Part shown: positions 53,582-62,887 of the stretch, piece by piece
Position numbering within the stretch: the first letter of the stretch is position 1
Layout of the letters: the number at the start of each line of letters is the position of its first letter
Assembly (NCBI RefSeq): GCF_021129215.1
Contig: NZ_JAJOLP010000001.1
Location: 1,922,001 to 1,986,000 of the forward strand
Reading direction: 5' to 3'
DNA from: Agromyces sp. S2-1-8
Lineage (GTDB): Bacteria; Actinomycetota; Actinomycetes; Actinomycetales; Microbacteriaceae
DNA: 64,000 nucleotides
Translations under genes and position numbers: made by a program
Notes under the pieces: model-generated
What the model saw: only the letters and a program-made list of their open reading frames with translations
The model's database searches: none
What the model was told of the DNA's origin: nothing

Positions 53582-53684
53582 GTCGTGACCGGCTCGCCGG
53601 CCCAGAGATCGAGCCGCGGCCAGCTCCGCCCCTGGGGGCGCCGCCCGACGCGCGTCGAGCTGTCTCGCACCTGCCCAAGACGAC

Positions 53685-53719
53685 GGATGCCTCGTGCCGG
53701 CAGCCGGCACGAGGCATCC
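53685..53719. terminator. Bidirectional terminator from facing GGATGCCTCG motifs
   Basis: A perfect 16-bp stem starting with GGATGCCTCGTGCCGG, loop CAG, between the convergent NTF2-like gene and fumC. Confidence 0.85.
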
Positions 53720-53731
53720 TCATCGGTGACG

Positions 53732-55147
53732 TTACTTCGCCTGCGGGGGGCGCGTCATCGAGAGCAGGTCGAGGGCCGAGTCGAGCTGCTCGACCGTCAG
53801 GTCGCCGCGCTCGACGTAGCCGAGGTCGATGACGGCCTCGCGCACCGTGATGCCCTTGGCGACCGAGTGCTTCGCGATCTTCGCGGCGGCTTCGTAGCCG
53901 ATGAGCTTGTTGAGCGGCGTGACGATGGAGGGCGACATGCCGGCGAGGGCCGTCGCGCGCTCGACGTTCGCCTCGAGGCCGTCGATGGTCTTGTCGGCGA
54001 GGACGCGCACCGAGTTGGCGAGCAGGCGGATCGACTCGAGGAGCGCAGTGCCCATGACCGGGATCTGCACGTTGAGCTCGAACGCGCCCGAGGCGCCGCC
54101 CCACGCGATGGTCGCGTCGTTGCCGATGACCCGGGCGCACACCATGAGCACGGCCTCGGGCACGACCGGGTTGACCTTGCCGGGCATGATCGAGGAGCCC
54201 GGCTGCAGGTCGGGGATGTGCAATTCGCCGAGGCCGGTGTTCGGGCCCGAGCCCATCCAGCGCAGGTCGTTGGCGATCTTCGTGAGGCTCACCGCGATCG
54301 TGCGGAGCGCGCTCGACGCGTCGACGAGGCCGTCGCGGTTCGCCTGCGCTTCGAAGTGGTCGGCCGCCTCGGTGATCGGCAGCTCGGTCTCGGACTGCAG
54401 CAGCTCGATGACGAGCTGCGGGAAGCCGGCCGGGGTGTTGATGCCCGTGCCGACGGCGGTGCCGCCGAGCGGGACCTCGGCGACGCGGGGGAGCGCCGAG
54501 CGCACGCGCTCGATGCCGAGGCGCACCTGGCGGGCGTAGCCGCCGAACTCCTGGCCGAGGGTGACGGGCGTCGCGTCCATGAGGTGGGTGCGACCGGCCT
54601 TCACGACGCCGGCCCACAGCTCGGCCTTCGCCTCGAGGGCGACCGCGAGGTGGTCGAGCGCCGGGATGAGGTCGTCGATGAGCGCGGCCGTGACCGCGAT
54701 GTGCACCGAGGTCGGGAACACGTCGTTCGACGACTGCGAGGCGTTGACGTGGTCGTTCGGGTGCACGGCGCTGCCGAGCTTCGAGGTCGCGAGCGTCGCG
54801 AGCACCTCGTTCATGTTCATGTTCGAGCTCGTGCCCGAGCCGGTCTGGTACACGTCGACCGGGAAGTGCTCGGTGAAGCCGTGTGCGCCCGAGATGACCT
54901 CGTCGGCGGCGGCCACGATCGCGTCGGCGATGCCCTGGTCGAGAACGCCGAGGCGCGCGTTGGCCTGCGCTGCCGCCTTCTTGATGCGGGCGAGCGCCTG
55001 GATCTGCTGGGGCTCGAGACCCGACCCCGAGATGGGGAAGTTCTCGACCGCGCGCTGCGTCTGCGCCCGGTACAGGGCCCGCGCGGGCACCCGCACCTCG
55101 CCCATCGTGTCGTGTTCGATGCGGTAGTCGGCGGCGTTGTCCACCAC
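53732..55147 (-). CDS. fumC: Class II fumarate hydratase
   Basis: Iron-independent fumarase of the TCA cycle, converting fumarate to malate. The 471-residue protein shows the superfamily signature [32 protein letters not shown], the [14 protein letters not shown] segment and the catalytic His in [24 protein letters not shown] stands 6 bases before the first of two adjacent GTG codons. It lies next to the carbonic anhydrase gene in the same direction, 80 bases apart. Confidence 0.97.
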   Translation of the reverse strand: MVDNAADYRIEHDTMGEVRVPARALYRAQTQRAVENFPISGSGLEPQQIQALARIKKAAAQANARLGVLDQGIADAIVAAADEVISGAHGFTEHFPVDVYQTGSGTSSNMNMNEVLATLATSKLGSAVHPNDHVNASQSSNDVFPTSVHIAVTAALIDDLIPALDHLAVALEAKAELWAGVVKAGRTHLMDATPVTLGQEFGGYARQVRLGIERVRSALPRVAEVPLGGTAVGTGINTPAGFPQLVIELLQSETELPITEAADHFEAQANRDGLVDASSALRTIAVSLTKIANDLRWMGSGPNTGLGELHIPDLQPGSSIMPGKVNPVVPEAVLMVCARVIGNDATIAWGGASGAFELNVQIPVMGTALLESIRLLANSVRVLADKTIDGLEANVERATALAGMSPSIVTPLNKLIGYEAAAKIAKHSVAKGITVREAVIDLGYVERGDLTVEQLDSALDLLSMTRPPQAK

Positions 55148-55227
55148 GGTGTGCTTCCCCTTTTCTGCGATGCCGGTGGGCCCGGCTGCGATGCCGGCGC
55201 GGCCGGCGAATGCCGCGCGCGGCGGCG

Positions 55228-55890
55228 TCAGATGCGACCGATGACGATGTCGGTCTCGACGCGACCTTCGAACAGTCGGTAGTTCGCGCCGACGAAAGCC
55301 AGCGTACCTGCTGCGACCGCGTCGCTGATCATCTCGGAGCTCTCGACGAGCTCGGTGACGGTGTTGCGCAGGTGCTCACGACCGACGAACGCGGTGTCGA
55401 CATGGCTCGGCTCGATCGGGCCGTCGCCGCCGGCGACCTTGCGCACCGCGGGGACGATCTTCTCGACGAGACCCGCGATGTGAGGCGGCAGCGGCGCGGC
55501 GTCGGGCGCCTGCGAGTCGATCGCGGCGCGCACCGCCCCGCACTCGTCGTGTGCCAGCACGATGATGACCGGCACGTCGAGGATGCCCACGGCGTACTCG
55601 AGCGAGCCGAGGGCCGACGGCGTCACCACCTGGCCGGCGTTGCGCACGACGAACGCGTCGCCGAGGCCGACGTCGAAGATGATCTCGGCGGCGAGGCGCG
55701 AGTCGCTGCAGCCGAAGATCGCCACGATGGGCCGCTGGGCGTGCGCGAGCGAGCCGCGGTGGTCGATGTCCTGGCGGGGGTGCTCGGGCTCGCCGGCGAT
55801 GAAGCGCTCGTTGCCCCGGCGCAACTCGCGCCACGTGGCGGCCGGAGTGTCGGGACGGGCGGTGGGCGCATCGTTCGGCTGCTCGGTCAC
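55228..55890 (-). CDS. Beta-carbonic anhydrase
   Basis: The enzyme interconverts CO2 and bicarbonate. The 220-residue protein has zinc ligands Cys61 ([12 protein letters not shown], with the Asp63-Arg65 dyad), His114 and Cys117 ([10 protein letters not shown]). The full-size N-terminal helices and VVRNAGQVV are present. GAGGAG precedes the GTG. It is in the same direction as DUF4245 upstream and fumC downstream, which fits supplying bicarbonate near central metabolism but is not proof of co-regulation. Confidence 0.95.
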   Translation of the reverse strand: MTEQPNDAPTARPDTPAATWRELRRGNERFIAGEPEHPRQDIDHRGSLAHAQRPIVAIFGCSDSRLAAEIIFDVGLGDAFVVRNAGQVVTPSALGSLEYAVGILDVPVIIVLAHDECGAVRAAIDSQAPDAAPLPPHIAGLVEKIVPAVRKVAGGDGPIEPSHVDTAFVGREHLRNTVTELVESSEMISDAVAAGTLAFVGANYRLFEGRVETDIVIGRI

Positions 55891-55905
55891 GTGGCTCCTC
55901 GTGGT

Positions 55906-56547
55906 CTAGTCCTGCGCCTCGATCGTCGGCGTGATCGCCGTGGCGAAGGTGGCGAACTCTTCGGGGGTGGCCGTGCCGAGCAGCACGAAGGTGCTGCCGC
56001 CCGACTCGGTGGTCAGTGCGTACCGCGCGTTGCCGACGTCGGCGTCGGTCTTGCGGTTGTCGTAGATGGTCCAGTCGACGCCGTCGATGTTCACGGTCCC
56101 CGTCGCGAGGGTGCGCGCGAGCTGGTTCGCGACCCAGGTCGGGTTCGCGTCGAAGCCCTGGTACAGGCCGAGGTACTCGTCGCTCGGCGTGAGATAGCCC
56201 GCGTACCAGGCGGTGACGTCGTCGGTCTTGTCGGTACGCAGCTCGGCGGCGTTGGCGCGCCAGCCCTCGGGCAGCTCGGGTACGGCGATCGGCTCGTCGC
56301 GGACCGCCTGCACCTGCTCGGCGACGGCGGAGACGTCGATGTCGCGATCGATCGGGGTGTCGCTGCGCGGCACCATGAGCACGATCACGACGACGATCGC
56401 GAGGCTCGCGCCGAGCGCGAGCACGAGGTTCTTGAGGGTCTGGCGCTGCCGGTGCTTGAGCGAGGCGTCGGCCTTGCGGGCGGCCGTCTCGGCCGGGGTC
56501 TCGGGGCGGCCGAGCTCGGCGACGACCCGTGGTGCGCGTTCGGCCAT
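55906..56547 (-). CDS. DUF4245 membrane-anchored protein
   Basis: The 213-residue protein has a cytoplasmic N-terminus (about 1-40, basic), one helix (about 41-58) and an exported domain with conserved aromatic residues (LPEGWRANAAELR, TAWYAGYLTPSDEYLGLYQG), matching DUF4245 of Actinobacteria. Function unknown. Its ATG overlaps the xseB stop by one base (TGATG), so it is translationally coupled to xseAB. Confidence 0.88.
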   Translation of the reverse strand: MAERAPRVVAELGRPETPAETAARKADASLKHRQRQTLKNLVLALGASLAIVVVIVLMVPRSDTPIDRDIDVSAVAEQVQAVRDEPIAVPELPEGWRANAAELRTDKTDDVTAWYAGYLTPSDEYLGLYQGFDANPTWVANQLARTLATGTVNIDGVDWTIYDNRKTDADVGNARYALTTESGGSTFVLLGTATPEEFATFATAITPTIEAQD

Positions 56548-56813
56548 CAGCGCTCGTCGCCTTCGGGGTCGGCCGAGTCGCGACCCGACAGGGATGCCGC
56601 GGCGCCGGCCCGCGCCGCGTCGAGGCGTGCCTTCGCGCCGATGAGCCACTCCTCGCAGCGGGCCGCGAGGGCCTCGCCGCGCTCCCACAGCGCGAGCGAC
56701 TGCTCGAGCGTGGCCGAACCCTGCTCGAGCTCGCCGACGACGCGCACGAGCTCGTCGCGCGCCTGCTCGTAGCTCAGCTCGGCGACATCGGGGGTGGAGG
56801 GCATGGGGCCCAT
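56547..56813 (-). CDS. xseB: Exodeoxyribonuclease VII small subunit
   Basis: The small subunit forms a coiled helical hairpin that, in several copies, activates XseA. The 88-residue protein has the family pattern [37 protein letters not shown] at about 13-49, and an Ala-rich tail. Two starts are possible (56813 and 56804); the first begins one base after the xseA stop. It lies between xseA and DUF4245 in an operon. Confidence 0.92.
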   Translation of the reverse strand: MGPMPSTPDVAELSYEQARDELVRVVGELEQGSATLEQSLALWERGEALAARCEEWLIGAKARLDAARAGAAASLSGRDSADPEGDER

Positions 56814-56814
56814 T

Positions 56815-58083
56815 CTATTCGCCGCCGCCGACCGGCTCGGTCGCGCCCGCGTCGCCCGATCGGGCCGGCGCCGGCGCCTCGCCCTCGGATCTCGCCGAGA
56901 TGGCGCCGGCGGCGAGCATCACCGTGAGCGCTGCGCCGACGGGCGCGGCGGCCGGCGAGGTCACGACGTGCCCGTCGGCACCCTGCACGATCGCGTACCC
57001 GCGGTCGAGCGTCGCCTGCGGCGACAACGCCCGGAGGTGACCGCGGAGCTCGCCGATCCGGTGCGTCTGCCGTTCGATGGAACGCCCGACGAGCTCGACG
57101 CCGCGTGCGACCCAGCGCGTGAGGTCTTCGGCACGGCGGTCGACGATCCACGAGGTGTCGGCGAGCGCCGGGCGAGAACGCAGGTGTCCGACGCGGTCGA
57201 TCTCGTGGGCGACCAGCGTGCGCAGGCGGAGTGCGATGCGGGCGCGGGCCTGCTCGACGCGCAGCAGTTCTTCGCCGACGTCGGGCACGACGCGCTTGGC
57301 CGCGTCGGTCGGGGTCGAGGCGCGCAGGTCGGCGACCTCGTCGAGCAGGGGTCGGTCGGCCTCGTGCCCGATGGCGCTCACGATGGGGGTCGTCGCCTCG
57401 GCGGCGGCGCGCACGACCCGTTCGTCGCTGAAGCCGAGCAGGTTCTGGAAGTCGCCGCCGCCGCGCGCGACGATGATGACCTCGACGTCGGGGTCGGCGT
57501 CGAGGCGCCGGATCGCCGAGACGACCTCGCTCGCGGTGCGGTCGCCCTGCACGGCCGCGTGCACGACGCGGAACTCGACGGCCGGCCAGCGAAGCCGCGC
57601 GTTGCGCAGCACGTCCTTCTCGGCGTCGCTGTCTCTGCCGGTGACGAGCCCGACGACGCCCGGGAGGAACGGCAGCCGGCGCTTGCGATCGAGGTCGAAG
57701 AGTCCTTCGGCGGCGAGCTGGGCTCGCAGACGCTCGAGTCGCTCGAGCAGGTCGCCGAGGCCGACGTGCTTCATCTCGAAGACCTGCATCGACAGCGAGC
57801 CGCCCTTGACCCACCAGTTCGGCTTCACGAGGGCGACGACGCGGTCGCCCTGCTTGAACTCCTCGCCGAGTCGAGCCCTGACCGACGACCAGATCTGGAA
57901 CGAGACCGTCGCGTCGGCGTCGAGGTCCTTCAGCTTGCCGTAGACGTTGCCGCCCGACACGCCCCACTGGGTGAGCTCGCCCTCGACCCACACCGTTCCG
58001 AGACGATCGATGTACTGCTTGAGCTTGCCCGAGAGGAGAGCGACCGGCCACGGCGCCTCGCGTGTCGCCGGAGCATCCGTCAC
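56815..58083 (-). CDS. xseA: Exodeoxyribonuclease VII large subunit
   Basis: The catalytic subunit degrades single-stranded DNA in repair. The 422-residue protein has the OB-fold domain ([23 protein letters not shown]) at the N-terminus, the catalytic region with [35 protein letters not shown] and [20 protein letters not shown], and a C-terminal coiled region ending in a disordered tail. GGGAGG is 6 bases before the GTG at 58083. It is divergent from ispH with 48 bases between the starts. Confidence 0.94.
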   Translation of the reverse strand: MTDAPATREAPWPVALLSGKLKQYIDRLGTVWVEGELTQWGVSGGNVYGKLKDLDADATVSFQIWSSVRARLGEEFKQGDRVVALVKPNWWVKGGSLSMQVFEMKHVGLGDLLERLERLRAQLAAEGLFDLDRKRRLPFLPGVVGLVTGRDSDAEKDVLRNARLRWPAVEFRVVHAAVQGDRTASEVVSAIRRLDADPDVEVIIVARGGGDFQNLLGFSDERVVRAAAEATTPIVSAIGHEADRPLLDEVADLRASTPTDAAKRVVPDVGEELLRVEQARARIALRLRTLVAHEIDRVGHLRSRPALADTSWIVDRRAEDLTRWVARGVELVGRSIERQTHRIGELRGHLRALSPQATLDRGYAIVQGADGHVVTSPAAAPVGAALTVMLAAGAISARSEGEAPAPARSGDAGATEPVGGGE

Positions 58084-58118
58084 CGTGGCCTCCCAGCCGC
58101 CCGCCTGCGTGCGCCGCG

Positions 58119-58124
58119 TAGACT
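58119..58124 (+). promoter_or_regulatory. -10 box of leaderless ispH promoter
   Basis: TAGACT, 7 bases before the GTG at 58132. Confidence 0.55.
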
Positions 58125-58131
58125 CGGCATC

Positions 58132-59214
58132 GTGACGAGCTTGACTGATGCCCCGCGGATCGGCCTTGGCATGCCCAGAATCCCGAGCGTGCGCGGCCGG
58201 CTCAAGGATAACCCGGTCGACCGACCCAAGCGCGTGCTGCTCGCGGCGCCCCGAGGCTACTGCGCCGGTGTCGACCGCGCGGTGATCGCGGTCGAGAAGG
58301 CGCTCGAGCACTACGGCGCACCGGTGTACGTGCGCAAGCAGATCGTGCACAACATCCACGTCGTCACCGAGCTCGAGAAGCAGGGGGCGATCTTCGTCGA
58401 CGAGGTCGACGAGGTGCCCGAGGGCGCCCACATCGTGTTCAGCGCCCACGGCGTCGCGCCCGCCGTCGTGAACGCCGCGTCCGACCGCGGCCTGCACGCG
58501 ATCGATGCGACCTGCCCACTGGTCACGAAGGTGCACCGCGAGGCCGTGCGGTTCGCGCGCGACGACTTCGAGATCCTGCTCATCGGCCACGAGGGCCACG
58601 AAGAGGTCGAGGGCACCGCCGGCGAGGCGCCAGATCACGTCACCCTCGTGAACAGCCCCGACGACGTGCCCAACATCGAGGTGCGCGACCCCGACAAGGT
58701 CGTGTGGCTCTCGCAGACGACGCTCTCGGTCGACGAGACGATGGAGACGGTGCGGCGCCTGCGCGAACGGTTCCCGAATCTGCAGGACCCGCCCAGCGAC
58801 GACATCTGCTACGCCACCCAGAATCGCCAGGTCGCGATCAAGAAGGTCGCGCAGGAGGCCGAGCTCGTGATCGTCGTCGGTTCGGCGAACTCGTCGAACA
58901 GTGTGCGCCTCGTCGAGGTCGCGCTCGAGAACGGGGCCAAGGCGGCGTACCGGGTCGACTACTCGAGCGAGATCCGCCAGGAGTGGCTCGACGGGGTCGC
59001 CACGGTCGGCGTCACGAGCGGCGCCTCGGTGCCCGAGGGCCTCGTGAAAGAAGTGCTGCTCGAGCTCGCCGACGCCGGGTACGCCGAGGTCGACGAGGTG
59101 AAGACGGCCGAGGAGGACCTCATGTTCTCGCTGCCGAAGGAGCTCCGCAAGGACCTCCAGGGCAATCGCGACGCGCGTGCGCTCGGAGGCCGCAACCGCG
59201 CCGCCGACGCCTGA
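58132..59214 (+). CDS. ispH: 4-hydroxy-3-methylbut-2-enyl diphosphate reductase
   Basis: IspH is the last enzyme of the MEP isoprenoid pathway, an Fe-S protein. The 360-residue form shows the three cluster cysteines Cys44 ([12 protein letters not shown]), Cys128 ([13 protein letters not shown]) and Cys226 ([11 protein letters not shown]), with the HNIHV and SAHGVAP motifs. The TAGACT box supports the GTG at 58132; an ATG at 58171 would give a 347-residue protein and is possible. It converges on the ltrA gene, 12 bases apart. Confidence 0.95.
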   Translation: MTSLTDAPRIGLGMPRIPSVRGRLKDNPVDRPKRVLLAAPRGYCAGVDRAVIAVEKALEHYGAPVYVRKQIVHNIHVVTELEKQGAIFVDEVDEVPEGAHIVFSAHGVAPAVVNAASDRGLHAIDATCPLVTKVHREAVRFARDDFEILLIGHEGHEEVEGTAGEAPDHVTLVNSPDDVPNIEVRDPDKVVWLSQTTLSVDETMETVRRLRERFPNLQDPPSDDICYATQNRQVAIKKVAQEAELVIVVGSANSSNSVRLVEVALENGAKAAYRVDYSSEIRQEWLDGVATVGVTSGASVPEGLVKEVLLELADAGYAEVDEVKTAEEDLMFSLPKELRKDLQGNRDARALGGRNRAADA

Positions 59215-59226
59215 CGCGAGCCCCGA

Positions 59227-60381
59227 TCAGCCCGCCGTCGCGGCGACGGGCTCGCGGCGACCCGCCGACGCCGCCTCGAGCGTGAGTGCGGCGGCGACGA
59301 TCGCGATGACCGCGGCGAGCTGGGCCGCGCCCGAGGCCAACGCGCCGAGCGGCGCGGTCGCGAGGGCGACGGCCGCGGCACCGAGCCGCCACGCGATCGG
59401 GCCGAGCGAGAGCGTGCGCCGATAGGCGGCGTCGGCGACGAGGTACACCGCCGTGCCGCCCGCGACGAGCCAGGCGCCGGATGGCTCGGCCGGGGCGAAG
59501 GCATGGCCGAGCAGCTCGTGCAGGCCCGCCGCGAGCAGCACGAGGCCGAAGATCATCGCGAGGTGCTCGAGGTAGAAGGCGACGAGGGCGAGGCGGGTGC
59601 GCGCCTCGGCCGGCGCCTCGGCGATCGCCCGCTCCGCGCGTTCGTCGTCACCGGTGAAGTAGCACCACCACAGTGCGGCGACGAGCCCGACCGCGAGCAC
59701 CGCGCCGACGATGAGCGCCGGCTCGATCTCGTGGCCGGTCGCGCCGACGCCCACCGAGACGATCGACTCGCCGAAGGCGATGATCATGACGAGCCCGTGC
59801 CGCTCGACGAAGTGCGTCGCGCCCGGGTCGAACCCGCCGCGCGAGCTCAGCGCGGCGGAGATGAAGAAGGCGGCGAACGGCAGGGTGAAGAGCACCCAGT
59901 CGAGCGGGCCCTCGACGAAGCCCGAGCACACGAGCAGCACGCCGACGAGCACGTTCGACGGTCCGACGACGAGCATGCGTCGCGCGGCGGCGCGGCCGCC
60001 CCGGTGGATGAACAGGGCGGCGTGGATCACGGCGACGACGATGTAGCTCGCGCCGAACAGCACGCCGGTCGCGCCGAACGCCTCGGGGATCGCCAGCGAC
60101 ATGACGAGGAACGCCGCCATCGCGCCGATGAGCGCGATGCGCACGAACGCGGTGTCGGGCGCGGCCTGGTTCGTGAGCCAGGCGAACGCGTCGTACATCC
60201 ACCACACGAGGCCGAGCACGAGCGCGGCCTGCGCGATGCCGGTGACGTCGGGCTGATGCACGACGATCTCGGCGACGCGGCTGATGGTGAAGACGAAGAC
60301 GAGGTCGAAGAGGAGCTCGACCGTCGAGACCCGTGAGGCGATGCGGGCGATGCGGTCGGCGGGGAGGTCGCGGCTCGGCAC
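59227..60381 (-). CDS. Low temperature requirement protein A (LtrA) family membrane protein
   Basis: The 384-residue protein has about ten transmembrane helices and the family motifs VSTVELLFDLVFVFTISRVA near the N-terminus, FVERHGLVMIIAFGESIVSVG in the middle and HLAMIFGLVLLAAGLHELLG. LtrA was first named for cold growth in Listeria; its biochemical role is not known. TACCGT (60388-60393, minus) is exactly 6 bases before the GTG at 60381, favouring this over the GTG at 60453, which lies in the TetR operator. Confidence 0.85.
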   Translation of the reverse strand: MPSRDLPADRIARIASRVSTVELLFDLVFVFTISRVAEIVVHQPDVTGIAQAALVLGLVWWMYDAFAWLTNQAAPDTAFVRIALIGAMAAFLVMSLAIPEAFGATGVLFGASYIVVAVIHAALFIHRGGRAAARRMLVVGPSNVLVGVLLVCSGFVEGPLDWVLFTLPFAAFFISAALSSRGGFDPGATHFVERHGLVMIIAFGESIVSVGVGATGHEIEPALIVGAVLAVGLVAALWWCYFTGDDERAERAIAEAPAEARTRLALVAFYLEHLAMIFGLVLLAAGLHELLGHAFAPAEPSGAWLVAGGTAVYLVADAAYRRTLSLGPIAWRLGAAAVALATAPLGALASGAAQLAAVIAIVAAALTLEAASAGRREPVAATAG

Positions 60382-60387
60382 GTCGCC

Positions 60388-60393
60388 ACGGTA
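60388..60393 (-). promoter_or_regulatory. -10 box of leaderless ltrA promoter
   Basis: TACCGT on the minus strand, 6 bases upstream of the GTG at 60381. Confidence 0.5.
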
Positions 60394-60438
60394 GCGCAGG
60401 CGCGGCCGCCGGGTCGCTCGCCCTCGGCGAACATGATG

Positions 60439-60456
60439 TGAGTGAGCGCTCACTCA
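60439..60456. promoter_or_regulatory. Perfect 18-bp palindrome, TetR operator
   Basis: TGAGTGAGCGCTCACTCA lies 5 bases upstream of a TACGCT -10 box (60461-60466), which is itself 7 bases from the TetR ATG. The operator overlaps where the -35 and spacer would be. This form is typical of TetR regulators next to ABC exporter pairs. Confidence 0.85.
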
Positions 60457-60473
60457 GTGCTACGCTCGCGCTC

Positions 60474-61160
60474 ATGACCATGCCGCCCGCCCAGGCATCG
60501 ACCCCGCCGCCGACCAGGCAGGGCCGGGCCAAGCCGATGTCCGTCGACGACCGGCGGGCCGCGATCGCCGCGGCCACCGTGCCCCTGCTCTCGCAGTACG
60601 GTCGCGACGTCACGACCCGGCAGATCGCGGAGGCGGCCGGCGTCGCCGAGGGCACGCTCTTCCGCGTGTTCGACAACAAGGAGGCGATCATCGACGCGGC
60701 CGTCGAGGTGTTCCTCGACCCCGAGCCGTTCCGCGAGGCGCTGCGCCGCATCGACCCGGGCCTGCCGCTCGACCTCAAGATGCGCCTCGTCATCGACCGC
60801 TTCCAGGACCGCTTCAGCGGCATCTTCGGCGTCTTCGCCGCGCTCGGCGCCCGGCCGCGCCCGCCGCAGTCGATCGACCCCGGCGCGATCGTCGCCATCT
60901 TCGAGCACCTGCTCGCGCCCGAGCTCGAACGACTGCGGGTGCCGCCCGCCGACGTGTTCGCGTTCGTGCGCATCATCGCGTTCTCGTCGGCGATGCCGCA
61001 GTTCGCCCAGACCACCGGCCTCGACTCCGACCGGCTCGCCGACCTCATCGTGCACGGCATCATCGGCCGGCGCGACACCGCCGCCGAGGCATCCGCCGCG
61101 CCCGCAGACCACCCCGCCACCCGAACCGCCGCCCCGAGGGGAACCGAACCATGCTGCTGA
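60474..61160 (+). CDS. TetR-family regulator of the ABC exporter
   Basis: The 228-residue protein has the HTH VTTRQIAEAAGVAEGTLFRVF (46-66) and a helical ligand domain. The start at 60474 matches the promoter. It overlaps the first ABC gene by 10 bases, so repressor and exporter are co-expressed under the palindrome at 60439-60456, a self-repressing circuit released by a toxic ligand. The C-terminal tail AAEASAAP includes a motif copy (61085-61094). Confidence 0.92.
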   Translation: MTMPPAQASTPPPTRQGRAKPMSVDDRRAAIAAATVPLLSQYGRDVTTRQIAEAAGVAEGTLFRVFDNKEAIIDAAVEVFLDPEPFREALRRIDPGLPLDLKMRLVIDRFQDRFSGIFGVFAALGARPRPPQSIDPGAIVAIFEHLLAPELERLRVPPADVFAFVRIIAFSSAMPQFAQTTGLDSDRLADLIVHGIIGRRDTAAEASAAPADHPATRTAAPRGTEPCC

Positions 61161-62887
61161 GACTGCTGCGAACGTACCTGCGCCCGTACCGCTGGCTCGT
61201 CGCCGCCGTGATCTTCTTCCAGCTCGTGCAGTCGATCGCATCGCTGTACCTGCCGAGCCTCAACGCCGACATCATCGACGACGGCGTCGCCACCGGCGAC
61301 ACGGGCTTCATCCTCTCGACCGGCGCGGTCATGCTCGGCATCACGCTCGTGCAGGTCGCCGCCTCGATCACGGCGGTCTACTTCGGTGCGAAGACCGCCA
61401 TGGGTCTCGGGCGCGACGTGCGCCGCTCGGTGTTCCGCCGGGTCGCCGACTTCAGCGAGCAGGAGGTGTCGCGATTCGGCGCTCCGAGCCTCATCACCCG
61501 CTCGACGAACGACGTGCAGCAGGTGCAGATGCTCGTGCTCATGAGCTGCACCATCCTCGTCTCTGCGCCCATCCTCGCGATCGGCGGCGTGATCATGGCG
61601 CTCAAGGAGGACCTCGCGCTGTCGTGGATCATGGTCGTCGCCGTACCCGTGCTGCTCATCTCGGTCGGGCTCATCATCAGCCGCATGGTGCCGCTCTTCC
61701 AGTCGATGCAGCGCAAGATCGACGGCGTCAACCGCGTGCTGCGCGAGCAGCTGACCGGTATCCGCGTCATCCGCGCGTTCGTGCGCGAAGGCGTCGAGTC
61801 GGAGCGCTTCGACGACGCCAACGACGCGCTCACCGACACGGCGCTGAAGGCCGGCCGGCTGTTCGCGCTCGTCTTCCCGATCGTCATGCTCGTGCTCAAC
61901 CTCTCGAGCATCGCCGTGCTGTGGTTCGGCGCGTTCCGCGTCGAGGACGGGTCGATGCAGGTCGGGTCGCTCACGGCGTTCCTCAGCTACCTCATCCAGA
62001 TCCTGATGGCGGTCATGATGGCGACGATGATCGCGTTCCTGCTGCCGCGCGCGGTCGTCTCGGCCGGCCGCATCGGCGAGGTCCTCGAGACCGAGTCGAC
62101 GGTGCACGACCCGGTGCAGCCGGTCATCGCGCTCACGGCGCCGGGCACCGTCGAGTTCCGGGGCGTGAGCTTCGCCTACCCGGGAGCCGAGGCACCCGTG
62201 CTGCACGACCTCAGCTTCACGGCCCGCCCCGGCGAGGTGACCGCGATCATCGGCTCGACGGGCGTCGGCAAGACGACGATCGTGAACCTCGCCGCTCGGC
62301 TCTTCGACGCGACGAGCGGCAGCGTGCTCGTCGGCGGCGTCGACGTGCGCGATCTCGACCCCGAGCTGCTCAACGCGCAGTTCGCCCTCGTGCCCCAGAA
62401 GCCCTACCTGTTCGCCGGGACCGTCGGCTCGACCCTCAGGTACGGCGACCCGGATGCCTCGGACGACGAGCTGTGGGCGGCGCTCGAGACCGCCCAGGGG
62501 CGCGACTTCGTCGCCGCCATGCCGGGCGGCCTCGACGCCCCCATCGCGCAGGGCGGCACGAACGTGTCGGGCGGTCAGCGGCAGCGCCTCTCGATCGCGA
62601 GGGCGCTCGTGAAGCGACCGCCGATCTACCTCTTCGACGACTCGTTCTCGGCGCTCGACACCGCGACCGACCAGCGGCTCCGCGCCGCACTCCAGCGCGA
62701 CGTCGCCGACGCCACGATGATCGTCGTCGCGCAGCGCGTCGCGACGATCACGGGCGCCGACCAGATCCTCGTCGTCGAAGACGGCCGCATCACCGCTCGC
62801 GGCACCCATGACGAGCTGCTCGAGACCTCGCAGGCGTACGCCGAGATCGTCGAGAGCCAGCTGAGCGCAGAGGAGGCGGCAGCGTGA
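61151..62887 (+). CDS. ABC exporter half-transporter, degenerate-site subunit
   Basis: The 578-residue protein combines six transmembrane helices (about 1-320) with an ATPase domain. Walker A is GSTGVGKTT (about 368-376), signature NVSGGQRQRL (about 471), Walker B YLFDDSFSALD (about 497). The residue after Walker B is Asp rather than the catalytic Glu, and the switch position reads VVAQRVAT, with Gln in place of His. Both changes mark the non-hydrolysing site of heterodimeric exporters such as TM287/288. The next gene should supply the active site. Confidence 0.93.
   Translation: MLLRLLRTYLRPYRWLVAAVIFFQLVQSIASLYLPSLNADIIDDGVATGDTGFILSTGAVMLGITLVQVAASITAVYFGAKTAMGLGRDVRRSVFRRVADFSEQEVSRFGAPSLITRSTNDVQQVQMLVLMSCTILVSAPILAIGGVIMALKEDLALSWIMVVAVPVLLISVGLIISRMVPLFQSMQRKIDGVNRVLREQLTGIRVIRAFVREGVESERFDDANDALTDTALKAGRLFALVFPIVMLVLNLSSIAVLWFGAFRVEDGSMQVGSLTAFLSYLIQILMAVMMATMIAFLLPRAVVSAGRIGEVLETESTVHDPVQPVIALTAPGTVEFRGVSFAYPGAEAPVLHDLSFTARPGEVTAIIGSTGVGKTTIVNLAARLFDATSGSVLVGGVDVRDLDPELLNAQFALVPQKPYLFAGTVGSTLRYGDPDASDDELWAALETAQGRDFVAAMPGGLDAPIAQGGTNVSGGQRQRLSIARALVKRPPIYLFDDSFSALDTATDQRLRAALQRDVADATMIVVAQRVATITGADQILVVEDGRITARGTHDELLETSQAYAEIVESQLSAEEAAA

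Noticed and set aside
59648-62809. 1053-codon minus-strand open frame across the ltrA, tetR and ABC genes
   Set aside because: Arg/Glu/His-rich shadow; ltrA, tetR and the ABC gene explain the bases.
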